Positions 1 to 6,909 of a stretch of 14,788 nt of DNA are shown here, in pieces. Made by a program: the position numbers and the translations under genes. How positions within the stretch are numbered: the first letter of the stretch is position 1; each line of letters opens with the position of its first letter. Under the pieces are notes generated by a model, which did no database searches, had not been told where the DNA came from, and saw only the letters and a program-made list of their open reading frames with translations. Origin of the DNA: Rikenellaceae bacterium (GTDB lineage: Bacteria; Bacteroidota; Bacteroidia; Bacteroidales; UBA932); assembly GCA_900769145.1 (NCBI GenBank), contig CAAGFN010000087.1:1-14788 (forward strand), in the 5' to 3' direction.

Positions 1-442
1 TGCCGTACCTGCTCCAGGCTGCCCTGAACTGGAGGGAGAGATAGCCGTCCTCGCAGACTGTCCAGCCCTTGACAAGTTCCACCGGGTCCTCGCCGAACTC
101 TTCCTTGTCTGCCTCGTCAGACCCCTTGGTCTCCTCCGTCATCTTTGTCAATGTAGGACGGATCCAGTTCGCATTGCACTCAATCACGGAGCCCCAAGGC
201 TTTTCCGGGAAATCGAAATTGGCGAATGCCCTGGTCTCCTCGTCGAACTTGAAATCCTCCGGATTGGTCAGGCTGATGACAGTGCTGTCGTCCAGCTGGA
301 TGTAGAATGAGTCCCCGTCCGGCTTGATGGTAACGAGCGCATTCGGATAGAGAATGTTGTAGTCGAATCCGTCGTCCTTGTTGCAGGACTGGAATGAAAA
401 TGCTGCGAAGAGTGCTGCAGCCGCAATGATAAATTTCTTCAT
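1..442 (-). CDS. NigD-like lipoprotein, N-terminal 147 residues (3' end outside window)
   Basis: The reading frame opens at the ATG complementary to 440-442 and stays open to the window edge (147 codons). Residues 1-20 form a lipoprotein signal: a MKK start, an Ala/Phe-rich hydrophobic core and a Cys at residue 20 (FQSC), so the product is probably lipid-anchored in the cell envelope. After a short charged spacer comes YPNALVTIKPDGDSFYIQLD (about 32-51), which is how NigD-like proteins of Bacteroidales begin (the N-terminal OB-like domain). The stretch around 117-140, with EDPVEL, GWTVCEDGYLSLQF, matches the start of the NigD C-terminal beta domain. Family members are usually somewhat over 200 residues, so roughly 60-70% is present. 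The name comes from a gene of the Prevotella nigrescens bacteriocin locus, but the biochemical role of these lipoproteins is unknown. An acidic stretch (about 103-119) separates the two domains. The gene is divergent from the TPR gene, with 244 bases between them. Family assignment is firm; function is not. Confidence 0.9.
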   Translation of the reverse strand, partial: MKKFIIAAAALFAAFSFQSCNKDDGFDYNILYPNALVTIKPDGDSFYIQLDDSTVISLTNPEDFKFDEETRAFANFDFPEKPWGSVIECNANWIRPTLTKMTEETKGSDEADKEEFGEDPVELVKGWTVCEDGYLSLQFRAAWSRYG

Positions 443-596
443 ATTGTATATGTTTTTTATGTTTTCCGCTTACATAAATGCGGCAGTCCGGATTTATTGC
501 ATCATTGACCCGAAAACTTTTCTCTTTTTCCGCAATAGTGGACTGAGTGTATGCCAAGGCCCGTTATTTGAAGCACTCACAAGGGCAGAATTAGGA

Positions 597-604
597 TATG
601 TTTG
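597..604 (+). promoter_or_regulatory. Candidate -7 promoter box for the TPR/barrel unit
   Basis: TATGTTTG matches the Bacteroidetes -7 consensus TAnnTTTG exactly and would start transcription near 611, giving a leader of about 76 bases before the ATG at 687. The -33 partner is poor: the nearest TTTG upstream (567-570) is 26 bases away rather than the usual 19-21. The call therefore rests on one box only. Confidence 0.45.
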
Positions 605-650
605 CGGAAAATGCTAAATTTACATTTTGTTTTGCTGAAACAACTTAAGA

Positions 651-669
651 TTCGCAAGTGCGAAACTTG
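651..669 (+). promoter_or_regulatory. Overlapping dyads in the leader of the TPR gene
   Basis: TTCGCA (651-656) and TGCGAA (659-664) form a 14-base dyad. A second inverted pair, CAAGT (655-659) and ACTTG (665-669), overlaps it, so the two hairpins could not form together in RNA. They lie 18-36 bases upstream of the start codon at 687. This could be an operator or a leader structure. The arms are short enough to occur by chance. Confidence 0.25.
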
Positions 670-686
670 AATGAAACAATAGTTTT

Positions 687-3653
687 ATGAACAGAAATAT
701 ATTGAAGATTTCCCTCGTTGTAGCCTTGGCCTTCACGGCCCTTGCCGCAGATGCTTCCGACAGGACAGCTGTTTACAGGCAGGCGAGGAATTATTATGAG
801 AAGGGTCTTTATGCGCGCGCCAGGGCATTGTTCTCCGGAATTGCCGATGAAGACCCGGTTTCGGGCGGATTTGCGGTACTTTGCGCCGAGAGGATGAGGA
901 TTCCCGGGTACGAAACCGAGATGGAGAGATATCTTGCGGCCTATCCTTATTCAGGGCTTGCTACGGAAATCAGGTACAGGCACGCCCTCAACCTTTTCGA
1001 TGACGGAAAGTTCAATGATGCTGCATCTGCATTCTCCGGAATCTCCGTGAGGGACATCAACCGCTCCGACCTTGCGGAATACACATTCAAGAATGCCTAT
1101 TCCCGCTTCAAGACAGGGGATTACGACGAGGCCCTGAAGGGATTCATGAAGGTTACCAGGATGAATGCCAATGACTACAAGGCCCCGGCTTCCTATTCCG
1201 CCGGCTATATATTATATGGAAGGGAAGACTTCAATGGAGCAATCGGCATGTTCACTGAATCCGCGAAGGATCCGAGGTTCGCAAATGAGTCCGCATTCTA
1301 CATTTTGGAATGCCGGTTCATGAACAAGGACTACAAATATGTGCTCGAAAACGGCGAGGCCCTTTACGCTAGGATTCCGGAGGAACGCCGTCCTCATCTG
1401 GCAAGGATAATCTCAGAGACCTATCTCGTCTCCGGAAACACTGCCAAGGCCAAGGAATACTATGACAGGACCAATATATCCTCGGGCAATGACAGGAAGG
1501 ACTATTTCTATGCCGGGTCCCTGCTCTATGCGGTCCAGGACTACAAGGGAGCCGTGGAGAACTATTCGAAAATGACTGCCCGTACCGATTCCATTGGCCA
1601 GATTGCCAACTACCAGATGGCATACAGCTATATCCAGATAAAGAACAAGGTCGCCGCAATGCAGGCCTTCAAGGATGCCGCCTCCCTGGAAAACAATCCC
1701 GACATTGCCGAAGACGCATACTTCAATTACGCCAAGCTTGCCTTCGACCTGAACAATGACCCTTCCGGATTCAAGAGTTACATTGAAAAATATTCGGACA
1801 GGAAGAGGGGAGACAAGATTTACAGCTACATGGCCCTTGCCGCATTGGTCAACAAGGATTATGCTGCGGCTGTCGAGGCATACGACAAGATTGACGAACT
1901 GGATGAGGACATGAAGCGCAACTATATGAAAGCCAATTACCTGAGGGCAGAGCAGCTCATATCTTCCGGCTCATACAGGAATGCCGTGCCTTGCCTGAAG
2001 ACTGCGGCCTACTATGCCGACAGGAACTCCTCGCTGAACCAGCTTTCACGCTACTGGCTCGCGGAATCCTATTACAGGAGCGACTCCTTTGCCGAGGCCT
2101 CCGACATTTACAGGAGCCTTTACAATGTTTCCGCCCTTGACGGGAGAAAGGAAGGCGGCCTCCTGCCTTACGACGTGGCATATTGCTATTTCAAGACTGA
2201 GGATTATGCCTCTGCATCAAGATGGTTCGACATCTATCTCCAGTCAGGTGACAGGACTGAGAGGAGGGATGCCCTCATCCGCAAAGGTGACTGCGCATTC
2301 ATTACCAAGGCCTACAAAGATGCGATTCCTTCCTACGAGAGCGCAATAAGGGAGAGAGGCGTGGCCAATGATCTCTATCCGTATTACCAGGCTGGCCTGG
2401 CATACGCCCTTACCGACAATGTGAATGGCGAAATCAAGCTGCTCTCCGAGGTGATGAGAGCATCTCCGTCCGCAGACTTCTGGTGCGAATCCGTGTATGA
2501 ACTTGGAAGGGCCTATATGTCATCCAACCGCAATGATGATGCTTCCTCCTGCTTCTCCAGGCTTGTACAGTCCGGGCGCGACACGACTTTCCAGGCGAAG
2601 GCCCTCATTGGTCTCGGAATGATTTCCGCCAATGAATCCCAGTATGATGAGGCTTTGGACTATTACAAGCAGGTTGTGGCGAGGATGCCTTCCTCCGAGT
2701 ATTCCAAGGATGCCCTCCGTGCGATAGAGTCCATCTACCAGACAAAGCGGTCCCCGGAGGAGTACTACGCATATCTCAAGACCGTGGCTGACGGAGCCGT
2801 GGTGGAAGGGGACAAGGAGTCGATGTTCTTCAATGCCGCCGAGCAGATTTTCCTTGCGGAGAATTACCAGAAGGCCCTGGTGTCCCTCCAGTCCTATATG
2901 GATGAATATCCTCAGGGCAGCAACATAAGCCAGGCGCAGTTCTATATGGCCGAGAGTTACAAGAATCTTGGAAAGAAGGAGCAGGCCTGCGACTGGTACC
3001 GCAAGGTTATCGAGAGGGGAGAGGGCTCGTTCGTGGAACTTTCATCCCTCAATTTTGCGAACCTCTCATACGGGATGGAACGCTATGAGGACGCATATTC
3101 CGGGTACAAGGCCCTCAGGGACAATGCCAGGATTGAGAACAACAAGCATACCGCCATTCTCGGTATGATGAACTCCGCTTATGCGTCCAAGGACTACCAG
3201 ACCGCTGTGAAGGATGCCGCCGCAGTCCAGGCCGACCTTGCTTCCGACAAGGATGACAAGCGTCGTGCTGAATATGTGGAGGCCAAGTCCCGCCTGGCGA
3301 TGAGCGACAGGTCCGCCGCCTTCGACATTTTCACGAAGCTGGCTTCCGAGAGCTCCACTCCGGAGGGTGCCGAGGCTGCATATCTTGTAATCCAGGACTG
3401 CTTCGACAAGGGAGACTTCACCTCTGTGGAGAACAAGGTCTATGCATTCTCCGATTCCGGTACCGGCCAGACATACTGGCTCGCCAAGGCATTCATCCTC
3501 CTCGGAGACTCATTTGCGGAAAGGGGAGAGCTGAAGCAGGCCAAGGCTACATTTGAGAGCGTGAGGGACGGCTATACTCCTCAGGGAAAGGATGATGATG
3601 TCCTCGACAATGTCAGGATGAGGCTCGATAAACTTGCTACAATGTCCGAATAA
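687..3653 (+). CDS. Exported TPR-repeat protein, 988 aa
   Basis: Residues 1 to about 23 form a Sec signal peptide (MNRNILK, then a Val/Ala/Leu core ending near ALAADA) without a lipobox Cys, so the protein is probably periplasmic or attached to the inner face of the outer membrane. Nearly all the rest is helical repeat. TPR-like units with the A..Y...G.Y..A...F pattern recur about every 34-40 residues, for example NYYEKGLYARARALF near 37, FKTGDYDEALKGF near 141 and FYMAESYKNLGKKEQACDWY near 750. Later repeats resemble those of YbgF/BamD-type envelope proteins. The final segment (YWLAKAFILLGDSF to the end) matches the ending I know from ~1000-residue Bacteroidales TPR proteins. No catalytic motif is visible. 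It sits 10 bases upstream of an outer-membrane barrel gene and is probably co-transcribed with it. A scaffold or assembly role is inferred. The start is the first ATG in frame, and its signal peptide supports it. Confidence 0.9.
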   Translation: MNRNILKISLVVALAFTALAADASDRTAVYRQARNYYEKGLYARARALFSGIADEDPVSGGFAVLCAERMRIPGYETEMERYLAAYPYSGLATEIRYRHALNLFDDGKFNDAASAFSGISVRDINRSDLAEYTFKNAYSRFKTGDYDEALKGFMKVTRMNANDYKAPASYSAGYILYGREDFNGAIGMFTESAKDPRFANESAFYILECRFMNKDYKYVLENGEALYARIPEERRPHLARIISETYLVSGNTAKAKEYYDRTNISSGNDRKDYFYAGSLLYAVQDYKGAVENYSKMTARTDSIGQIANYQMAYSYIQIKNKVAAMQAFKDAASLENNPDIAEDAYFNYAKLAFDLNNDPSGFKSYIEKYSDRKRGDKIYSYMALAALVNKDYAAAVEAYDKIDELDEDMKRNYMKANYLRAEQLISSGSYRNAVPCLKTAAYYADRNSSLNQLSRYWLAESYYRSDSFAEASDIYRSLYNVSALDGRKEGGLLPYDVAYCYFKTEDYASASRWFDIYLQSGDRTERRDALIRKGDCAFITKAYKDAIPSYESAIRERGVANDLYPYYQAGLAYALTDNVNGEIKLLSEVMRASPSADFWCESVYELGRAYMSSNRNDDASSCFSRLVQSGRDTTFQAKALIGLGMISANESQYDEALDYYKQVVARMPSSEYSKDALRAIESIYQTKRSPEEYYAYLKTVADGAVVEGDKESMFFNAAEQIFLAENYQKALVSLQSYMDEYPQGSNISQAQFYMAESYKNLGKKEQACDWYRKVIERGEGSFVELSSLNFANLSYGMERYEDAYSGYKALRDNARIENNKHTAILGMMNSAYASKDYQTAVKDAAAVQADLASDKDDKRRAEYVEAKSRLAMSDRSAAFDIFTKLASESSTPEGAEAAYLVIQDCFDKGDFTSVENKVYAFSDSGTGQTYWLAKAFILLGDSFAERGELKQAKATFESVRDGYTPQGKDDDVLDNVRMRLDKLATMSE

Positions 3654-3663
3654 TCAATTGGCT

Positions 3664-5427
3664 ATGAAAATGAAAATACAGCATGCGATACCGGTTCTGG
3701 CCCTTGCCTTCCTTTGCGGAGGCCTGTCCGCCCAGAATCTCAACCCTACAGTATCCGTGACACGCGAGTATCAGGGAAAGTTGATGGAAGTCCACAAGCC
3801 GTCAGTGAAGATGGCCGTGCCTGACAGCCTCACGGATTTCAATCTCAAGTTCGACTATTCCGTGTTCGAGAATCCGTACAAGGGCTCGTACGACTTCAAG
3901 CCTTACAATATGGATATGAGACCGGATGCCGAGCCGTATTCCGGCAGGAAGTTCTATCTCAAGGCAGGTGCAGGCTGGAGACTCCGCCCGGAGTTTGACC
4001 TGGTCTGGGAGCCTTCCGTGGGGAAGCGTTTTAAAATGGACGTTTATGCCTCACATCATTCATTCATAGGCAATTACAAGGAAATTTCATACGACGGCAA
4101 GAGCCTCTCACAGACAGGCGCCACGTGGAAGGGTTACAATATGGATACCCGGGCCGGAGTCAGGGGCCGAGCTGATTTCAAGGCAGCCGACCTGGACTTC
4201 AACCTCGGCTATCTCGGCCTGCATACCAAGGATGCGCTTTCCGCCAATGGCTACAATGCCGCAGATGTGCATTTCCGCGTGAAGTCAGACAATCCTGCCG
4301 AGACATATTTCTACTATGATGTGGCTCTCGATTTCAGGTATGGGGTCCAGGGCCATGGAGAGCTCGAGACTGTTTATTCAGCCCCTGCAGGCGCATTGAG
4401 GACCAATGATATTGACTTCAGGGGAAGTTTCGGCTCCGTTGTCAGGAACCGCAGCCATTTCCTCATTGACTTCGCAATTGGCGTTTCGGCTTATTCCGCA
4501 TTGTTCAGCGAGACCGACGGAATCTTTGCCGTGACTCCTAAGTATATGTACAGCAGGGGGATAGCCAATATTTCCCTCGGTGCTGAAATCGCCCTTAAGA
4601 AGAGTTCCAAGGAGAAGTTCCAGGAATTCGAACTCCACAAGGCCAAGGGGCAGATTATCTATCCTGACGTGCACGTAAACCTCGCCATTGTCAGGGACTA
4701 TTTCAATTTCCAGGCATTTGCGACAGGAGGTCTGGACCGCAATACCTATTCGTCATTGAAGGAGACCAATCATTTCCTCAATCCTTATTTCGGTCGCAGC
4801 CACTCTCCACTGCTGGAGAACACCATTGAGAAGTACAATGTCGGTGGCGGTTTCAACGGCAACATTGCCGGACGCTTCCTCTACGATGTGAAGCTGGGCT
4901 ATGCCAGGTACAAGAATGCCATCGTCGATGCTCTGCAGCTGGTATATGCTGATTCTGAGTTGCTTACAGTGATGCCGGCCATAGACTACAGGGATTACGG
5001 GGCATTCTATACGGATTTGAGATTCGGCTGGGAGTCCCGCTCCGTATCCGTAGATTCGCATTTCAGGATTATGGACACTGACATTGACAAGGATGAGGCC
5101 AGATGCTTCGAGCCTGCTTTCTTCAGTGGGGATTTAAGGGCAAGGTACAATTACAGGCGCAGGATTTTTGCCGGGATTACTGCCGACTTCGCCTCCCGCC
5201 GCCGTGGGCACGCCGTGACTTACACTACATTGGCGAGCCCGACTACGGCCCAGCTTGCCTATATTCCGCTCTATGTCAATCTCGGGGTTGAGGCTGAGTT
5301 CGCCCTGACCAGGAAGTTCTCCCTCTGGCTGCGGGGCGACAATCTCCTCAATATGAATGTGCAGAGATTCCCTTGCTACAATTCTGGAGGAATCGGAGTC
5401 ACCGCAGGAATTATCCTGAATCTTTAA
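3664..5427 (+). CDS. Outer-membrane beta-barrel, TonB-receptor-like but without a plug, 587 aa
   Basis: I chose the ATG at 3664 because it gives a clean signal peptide (MKMKIQHAIPVLALAF... to LSA|Q, about residues 1-23). An upstream in-frame ATG at 3634 would overlap the TPR gene and put non-signal residues in front. The mature N-terminus has a short conserved-looking region (VTREYQGKLMEVHKP, then FDYSVFENPYKGSYDFKPY). From about residue 95 onward the protein is alternating aromatic/polar beta-strands typical of an outer-membrane barrel. It ends with a TonB-receptor-like terminal hairpin (WLRGDNLLNMNVQRF ... GIILNL). It lacks the ~130-residue plug, the LIDG-type plug signatures and the carboxypeptidase-like N-terminal domain of real TonB-dependent transporters, although such proteins are often labelled TonB-dependent receptor. 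Substrate and role are unknown. Ten bases separate it from the TPR gene, which suggests the two proteins act together. Cys18 is not in a lipobox. Confidence 0.85.
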   Translation: MKMKIQHAIPVLALAFLCGGLSAQNLNPTVSVTREYQGKLMEVHKPSVKMAVPDSLTDFNLKFDYSVFENPYKGSYDFKPYNMDMRPDAEPYSGRKFYLKAGAGWRLRPEFDLVWEPSVGKRFKMDVYASHHSFIGNYKEISYDGKSLSQTGATWKGYNMDTRAGVRGRADFKAADLDFNLGYLGLHTKDALSANGYNAADVHFRVKSDNPAETYFYYDVALDFRYGVQGHGELETVYSAPAGALRTNDIDFRGSFGSVVRNRSHFLIDFAIGVSAYSALFSETDGIFAVTPKYMYSRGIANISLGAEIALKKSSKEKFQEFELHKAKGQIIYPDVHVNLAIVRDYFNFQAFATGGLDRNTYSSLKETNHFLNPYFGRSHSPLLENTIEKYNVGGGFNGNIAGRFLYDVKLGYARYKNAIVDALQLVYADSELLTVMPAIDYRDYGAFYTDLRFGWESRSVSVDSHFRIMDTDIDKDEARCFEPAFFSGDLRARYNYRRRIFAGITADFASRRRGHAVTYTTLASPTTAQLAYIPLYVNLGVEAEFALTRKFSLWLRGDNLLNMNVQRFPCYNSGGIGVTAGIILNL

Positions 5428-5467
5428 TTGTCATCCCGACCGGTCGTCTGGAATTGTCATTCCGACC
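5426..5467. repeat. Pair of 16-base direct repeats after the barrel gene
   Basis: AATTGTCATCCCGACC (5426-5441) is repeated as AATTGTCATTCCGACC (5452-5467) with a single difference, at a 26-base period. The first copy begins inside the barrel gene's stop codon. A 10-base palindrome, CGACCGGTCG (5437-5446), straddles the end of the first copy. From memory, sequences starting GTCATTCCGA followed by GCGAAGCG are common dispersed intergenic repeats in Bacteroidota. The second copy continues into exactly such a sequence (AAGCGAAGCGCG, 5468-5479). Confidence 0.7.
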
Positions 5468-5480
5468 AAGCGAAGCGCGT

Positions 5481-5522
5481 GGAGAGATCTGTCGCCTCCG
5501 GCAGTGCTACGAGATTCTCTCC
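5481..5522. terminator. Imperfect hairpin between convergent genes, possible bidirectional terminator
   Basis: GGAGAGATCT (5481-5490) can pair with AGATTCTCTCC (5512-5522) with one bulged T. The 21-base loop includes the last bases of the methyltransferase gene's stop codon (5507-5509). The downstream arm is coding sequence for the methyltransferase C-terminus. It lies where two convergent genes must stop, but there is no T-tract on either side, so its activity as an intrinsic terminator is doubtful. Confidence 0.3.
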
Positions 5523-6799
5523 GCCGCAATGATATAGTTACGGGTCCTAAGGGGCCCGTTTCCATTTCCGCTGAAGTCAGCCCTGAACCCGAATATGTGG
5601 GTTTTCCCTCCAGACCGGGAGCGGAGTCTTGACCGGAGCTCGTCGCTGGTCATCTTGATATTGCGCGCAGATACGTCACTGTCAGGATATTTCTTTCCGA
5701 AAAGGGCGATGCTTCTCTTGTCCAATGGGGATATGTCAATGATTCTGAATAGTTTGCCGAAATGGAGCAACTTGTCATCAGGGGCAGGTTCAGAGGATGA
5801 GAGATAGAGATGCGTATGCTCCCCGGCCTTGATGAGGCGGCTTGGACTGTGGCATATCGCATTGAAGGCCCCGGCCTTGGACAGTGCCTTGCCGGGCTCG
5901 AAGATGTATTTCATCGACATCATTTCATCTTCCGAGGCTGGGAGGACCGGGAAATCCCCGGTTTCCGGCTGGAGGCTCTCCGGCATAGCGGCCTTATTCA
6001 TAGTTATGTCGCATATCTTCAATGTCTTGCCGTCCCTGAAAATATTGAGACTGCATTCGCCTTCCCAGTCATTGTCACATAGAATCAGGAGTTCCTTGCA
6101 TTCTCCTCCGGACTCCACGCAATGTACCTCCCTGACCTTTGCTCCTGCTTTCTCCAGGCGGCTGACCACCATTGTGATATCCGCCATAGGGGAGAGCTTG
6201 ATGAGGATTTTTCCGCAGCAAGCCCTTATCCGGTCCATCAGGCCTATTACATCAGGGCTGCATTCTTCTATGAGGAAGACTTTACTCCCCGTATCTGACC
6301 TCCTTGCAGGGTCTATGAAGATGATGTCAGGGGAGAATGCCTCCAGTTCGTCCCAGATTGGGGAGTCTTCGCAGGCGATGTGGTTGATAACCTTGATATT
6401 GTCCCTGCCGAGCAGGCCGAAATTCTTCCTTGCCGCCTCTGAACGCTCAGGGGACATTTCGTTATAAAGAACTGATTCACATACATTTGAGAATGCGGCA
6501 CTGTCTACACCAAGACCTCCTGTAAGGTCGGCAAGCCGGCATTGTCCGAGAATTCTGCTGACGATGGAAGCCTTGTATTCTGCTGTCTCAGAGGATGAAC
6601 ATTGCTCCGCCGCAAGCCTGTCCGGATATTCTATTCCGGGTACGGCATACCACTCCGGAAGCTTTGTCCTGAGCCTCTTCCGGCATTCAATCACGGTCAC
6701 TGCCTTCTCCACGTCAATCTCCGGCCATTTCCCCCTGGAAAGCAGCAGCCTCGCCGTGTCGTCGGCCTCGTGCTCGAGTATGAAATCTGTCAATGTCAT
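5507..6799 (-). CDS. THUMP-like class I SAM-dependent methyltransferase, 430 aa
   Basis: The product is a cytoplasmic methyltransferase of the family represented by Porphyromonas gingivalis PG_1098. An N-terminal helical region (1 to about 80) precedes a Rossmann core with motif I DLTGGLGVD (91-99), an acidic residue at the end of strand 2 (NEMS, Glu114) and motif IV FIDPARR (161-167). After that come a ferredoxin-like insert and a C-terminal THUMP-like domain (about 340-430) ending in YIIAAERIS. The DPARR sequence replaces the NPPY/DPPY of many nucleic-acid methyltransferases. An RNA substrate is plausible from the THUMP-like domain, but I know of no established substrate. The length is normal for the family. 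It is convergent with the barrel gene (79 bases between them) and divergent from the phosphomutase gene (110 bases), so it is probably a single-gene transcript. The start at 6799 is preceded by a good promoter about 22 bases from the expected transcript start. Confidence 0.92.
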   Translation of the reverse strand: MTLTDFILEHEADDTARLLLSRGKWPEIDVEKAVTVIECRKRLRTKLPEWYAVPGIEYPDRLAAEQCSSSETAEYKASIVSRILGQCRLADLTGGLGVDSAAFSNVCESVLYNEMSPERSEAARKNFGLLGRDNIKVINHIACEDSPIWDELEAFSPDIIFIDPARRSDTGSKVFLIEECSPDVIGLMDRIRACCGKILIKLSPMADITMVVSRLEKAGAKVREVHCVESGGECKELLILCDNDWEGECSLNIFRDGKTLKICDITMNKAAMPESLQPETGDFPVLPASEDEMMSMKYIFEPGKALSKAGAFNAICHSPSRLIKAGEHTHLYLSSSEPAPDDKLLHFGKLFRIIDISPLDKRSIALFGKKYPDSDVSARNIKMTSDELRSRLRSRSGGKTHIFGFRADFSGNGNGPLRTRNYIIAAERIS

Positions 6800-6823
6800 C
6801 TTACATTTTCTTACTAAGAATCA

Positions 6824-6855
6824 TTTCCAAAAGTAGAGAATATTCCGTATTTTTG
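6824..6855 (+). promoter_or_regulatory. Promoter of the phosphomutase-purN unit
   Basis: TATTTTTG (6848-6855) matches the Bacteroidetes -7 box TAnnTTTG exactly. TTTC (6824-6827), one mismatch from TTTG, lies 20 bases upstream as the -33 box. Transcription should begin near 6862, about 48 bases before the ATG at 6910. It overlaps almost completely with the minus-strand promoter for the methyltransferase. Confidence 0.65.
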
Positions 6856-6859
6856 CAAG
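6828..6859 (-). promoter_or_regulatory. Promoter of the methyltransferase gene
   Basis: Read on the minus strand, TACTTTTG (6828-6835) matches the -7 consensus exactly. CTTG (6856-6859), one mismatch from TTTG, lies 20 bases upstream. The expected transcript start near 6821 gives a ~22-base leader. Each promoter's -33 box abuts the other's -7 box, so one polymerase footprint should exclude the other. Confidence 0.65.
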
Positions 6860-6861
6860 AC

Positions 6862-6873
6862 GGAGCATGCTCC
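6862..6873. promoter_or_regulatory. 12-base palindrome at the predicted phosphomutase transcript start
   Basis: GGAGCATGCTCC is a perfect palindrome that begins at the predicted +1 of the phosphomutase transcript. It could be an operator or, in RNA, a short hairpin (GGAG/CTCC stem with a CATG loop) at the 5' end. No regulator gene is present in the window to link it to. Confidence 0.35.
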
Positions 6874-6909
6874 CATTAATTTGGCAAATCAAGATAAACC
6901 TGATATACT

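Noticed and set aside
180..557. 125-codon minus-strand frame overlapping the NigD-like gene
   Set aside because: It is out of frame with the NigD-like reading, which has a lipobox and family motifs. This one has neither.
671..682. Three-codon upstream frame (ATG AAA CAA TAG) just before the TPR gene
   Set aside because: It is too short to distinguish from chance, and no ribosome-binding context supports it.
3634..3663. Upstream ATG for the barrel gene
   Set aside because: It would overlap the end of the TPR gene and place ten extra residues ahead of a normal signal peptide. ATG 3664 fits better.
5829..6467. 212-codon plus-strand open frame over the methyltransferase gene
   Set aside because: It is antisense to a gene with clear methyltransferase motifs. 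Its low-complexity Ser/Leu-rich translation looks like a shadow.
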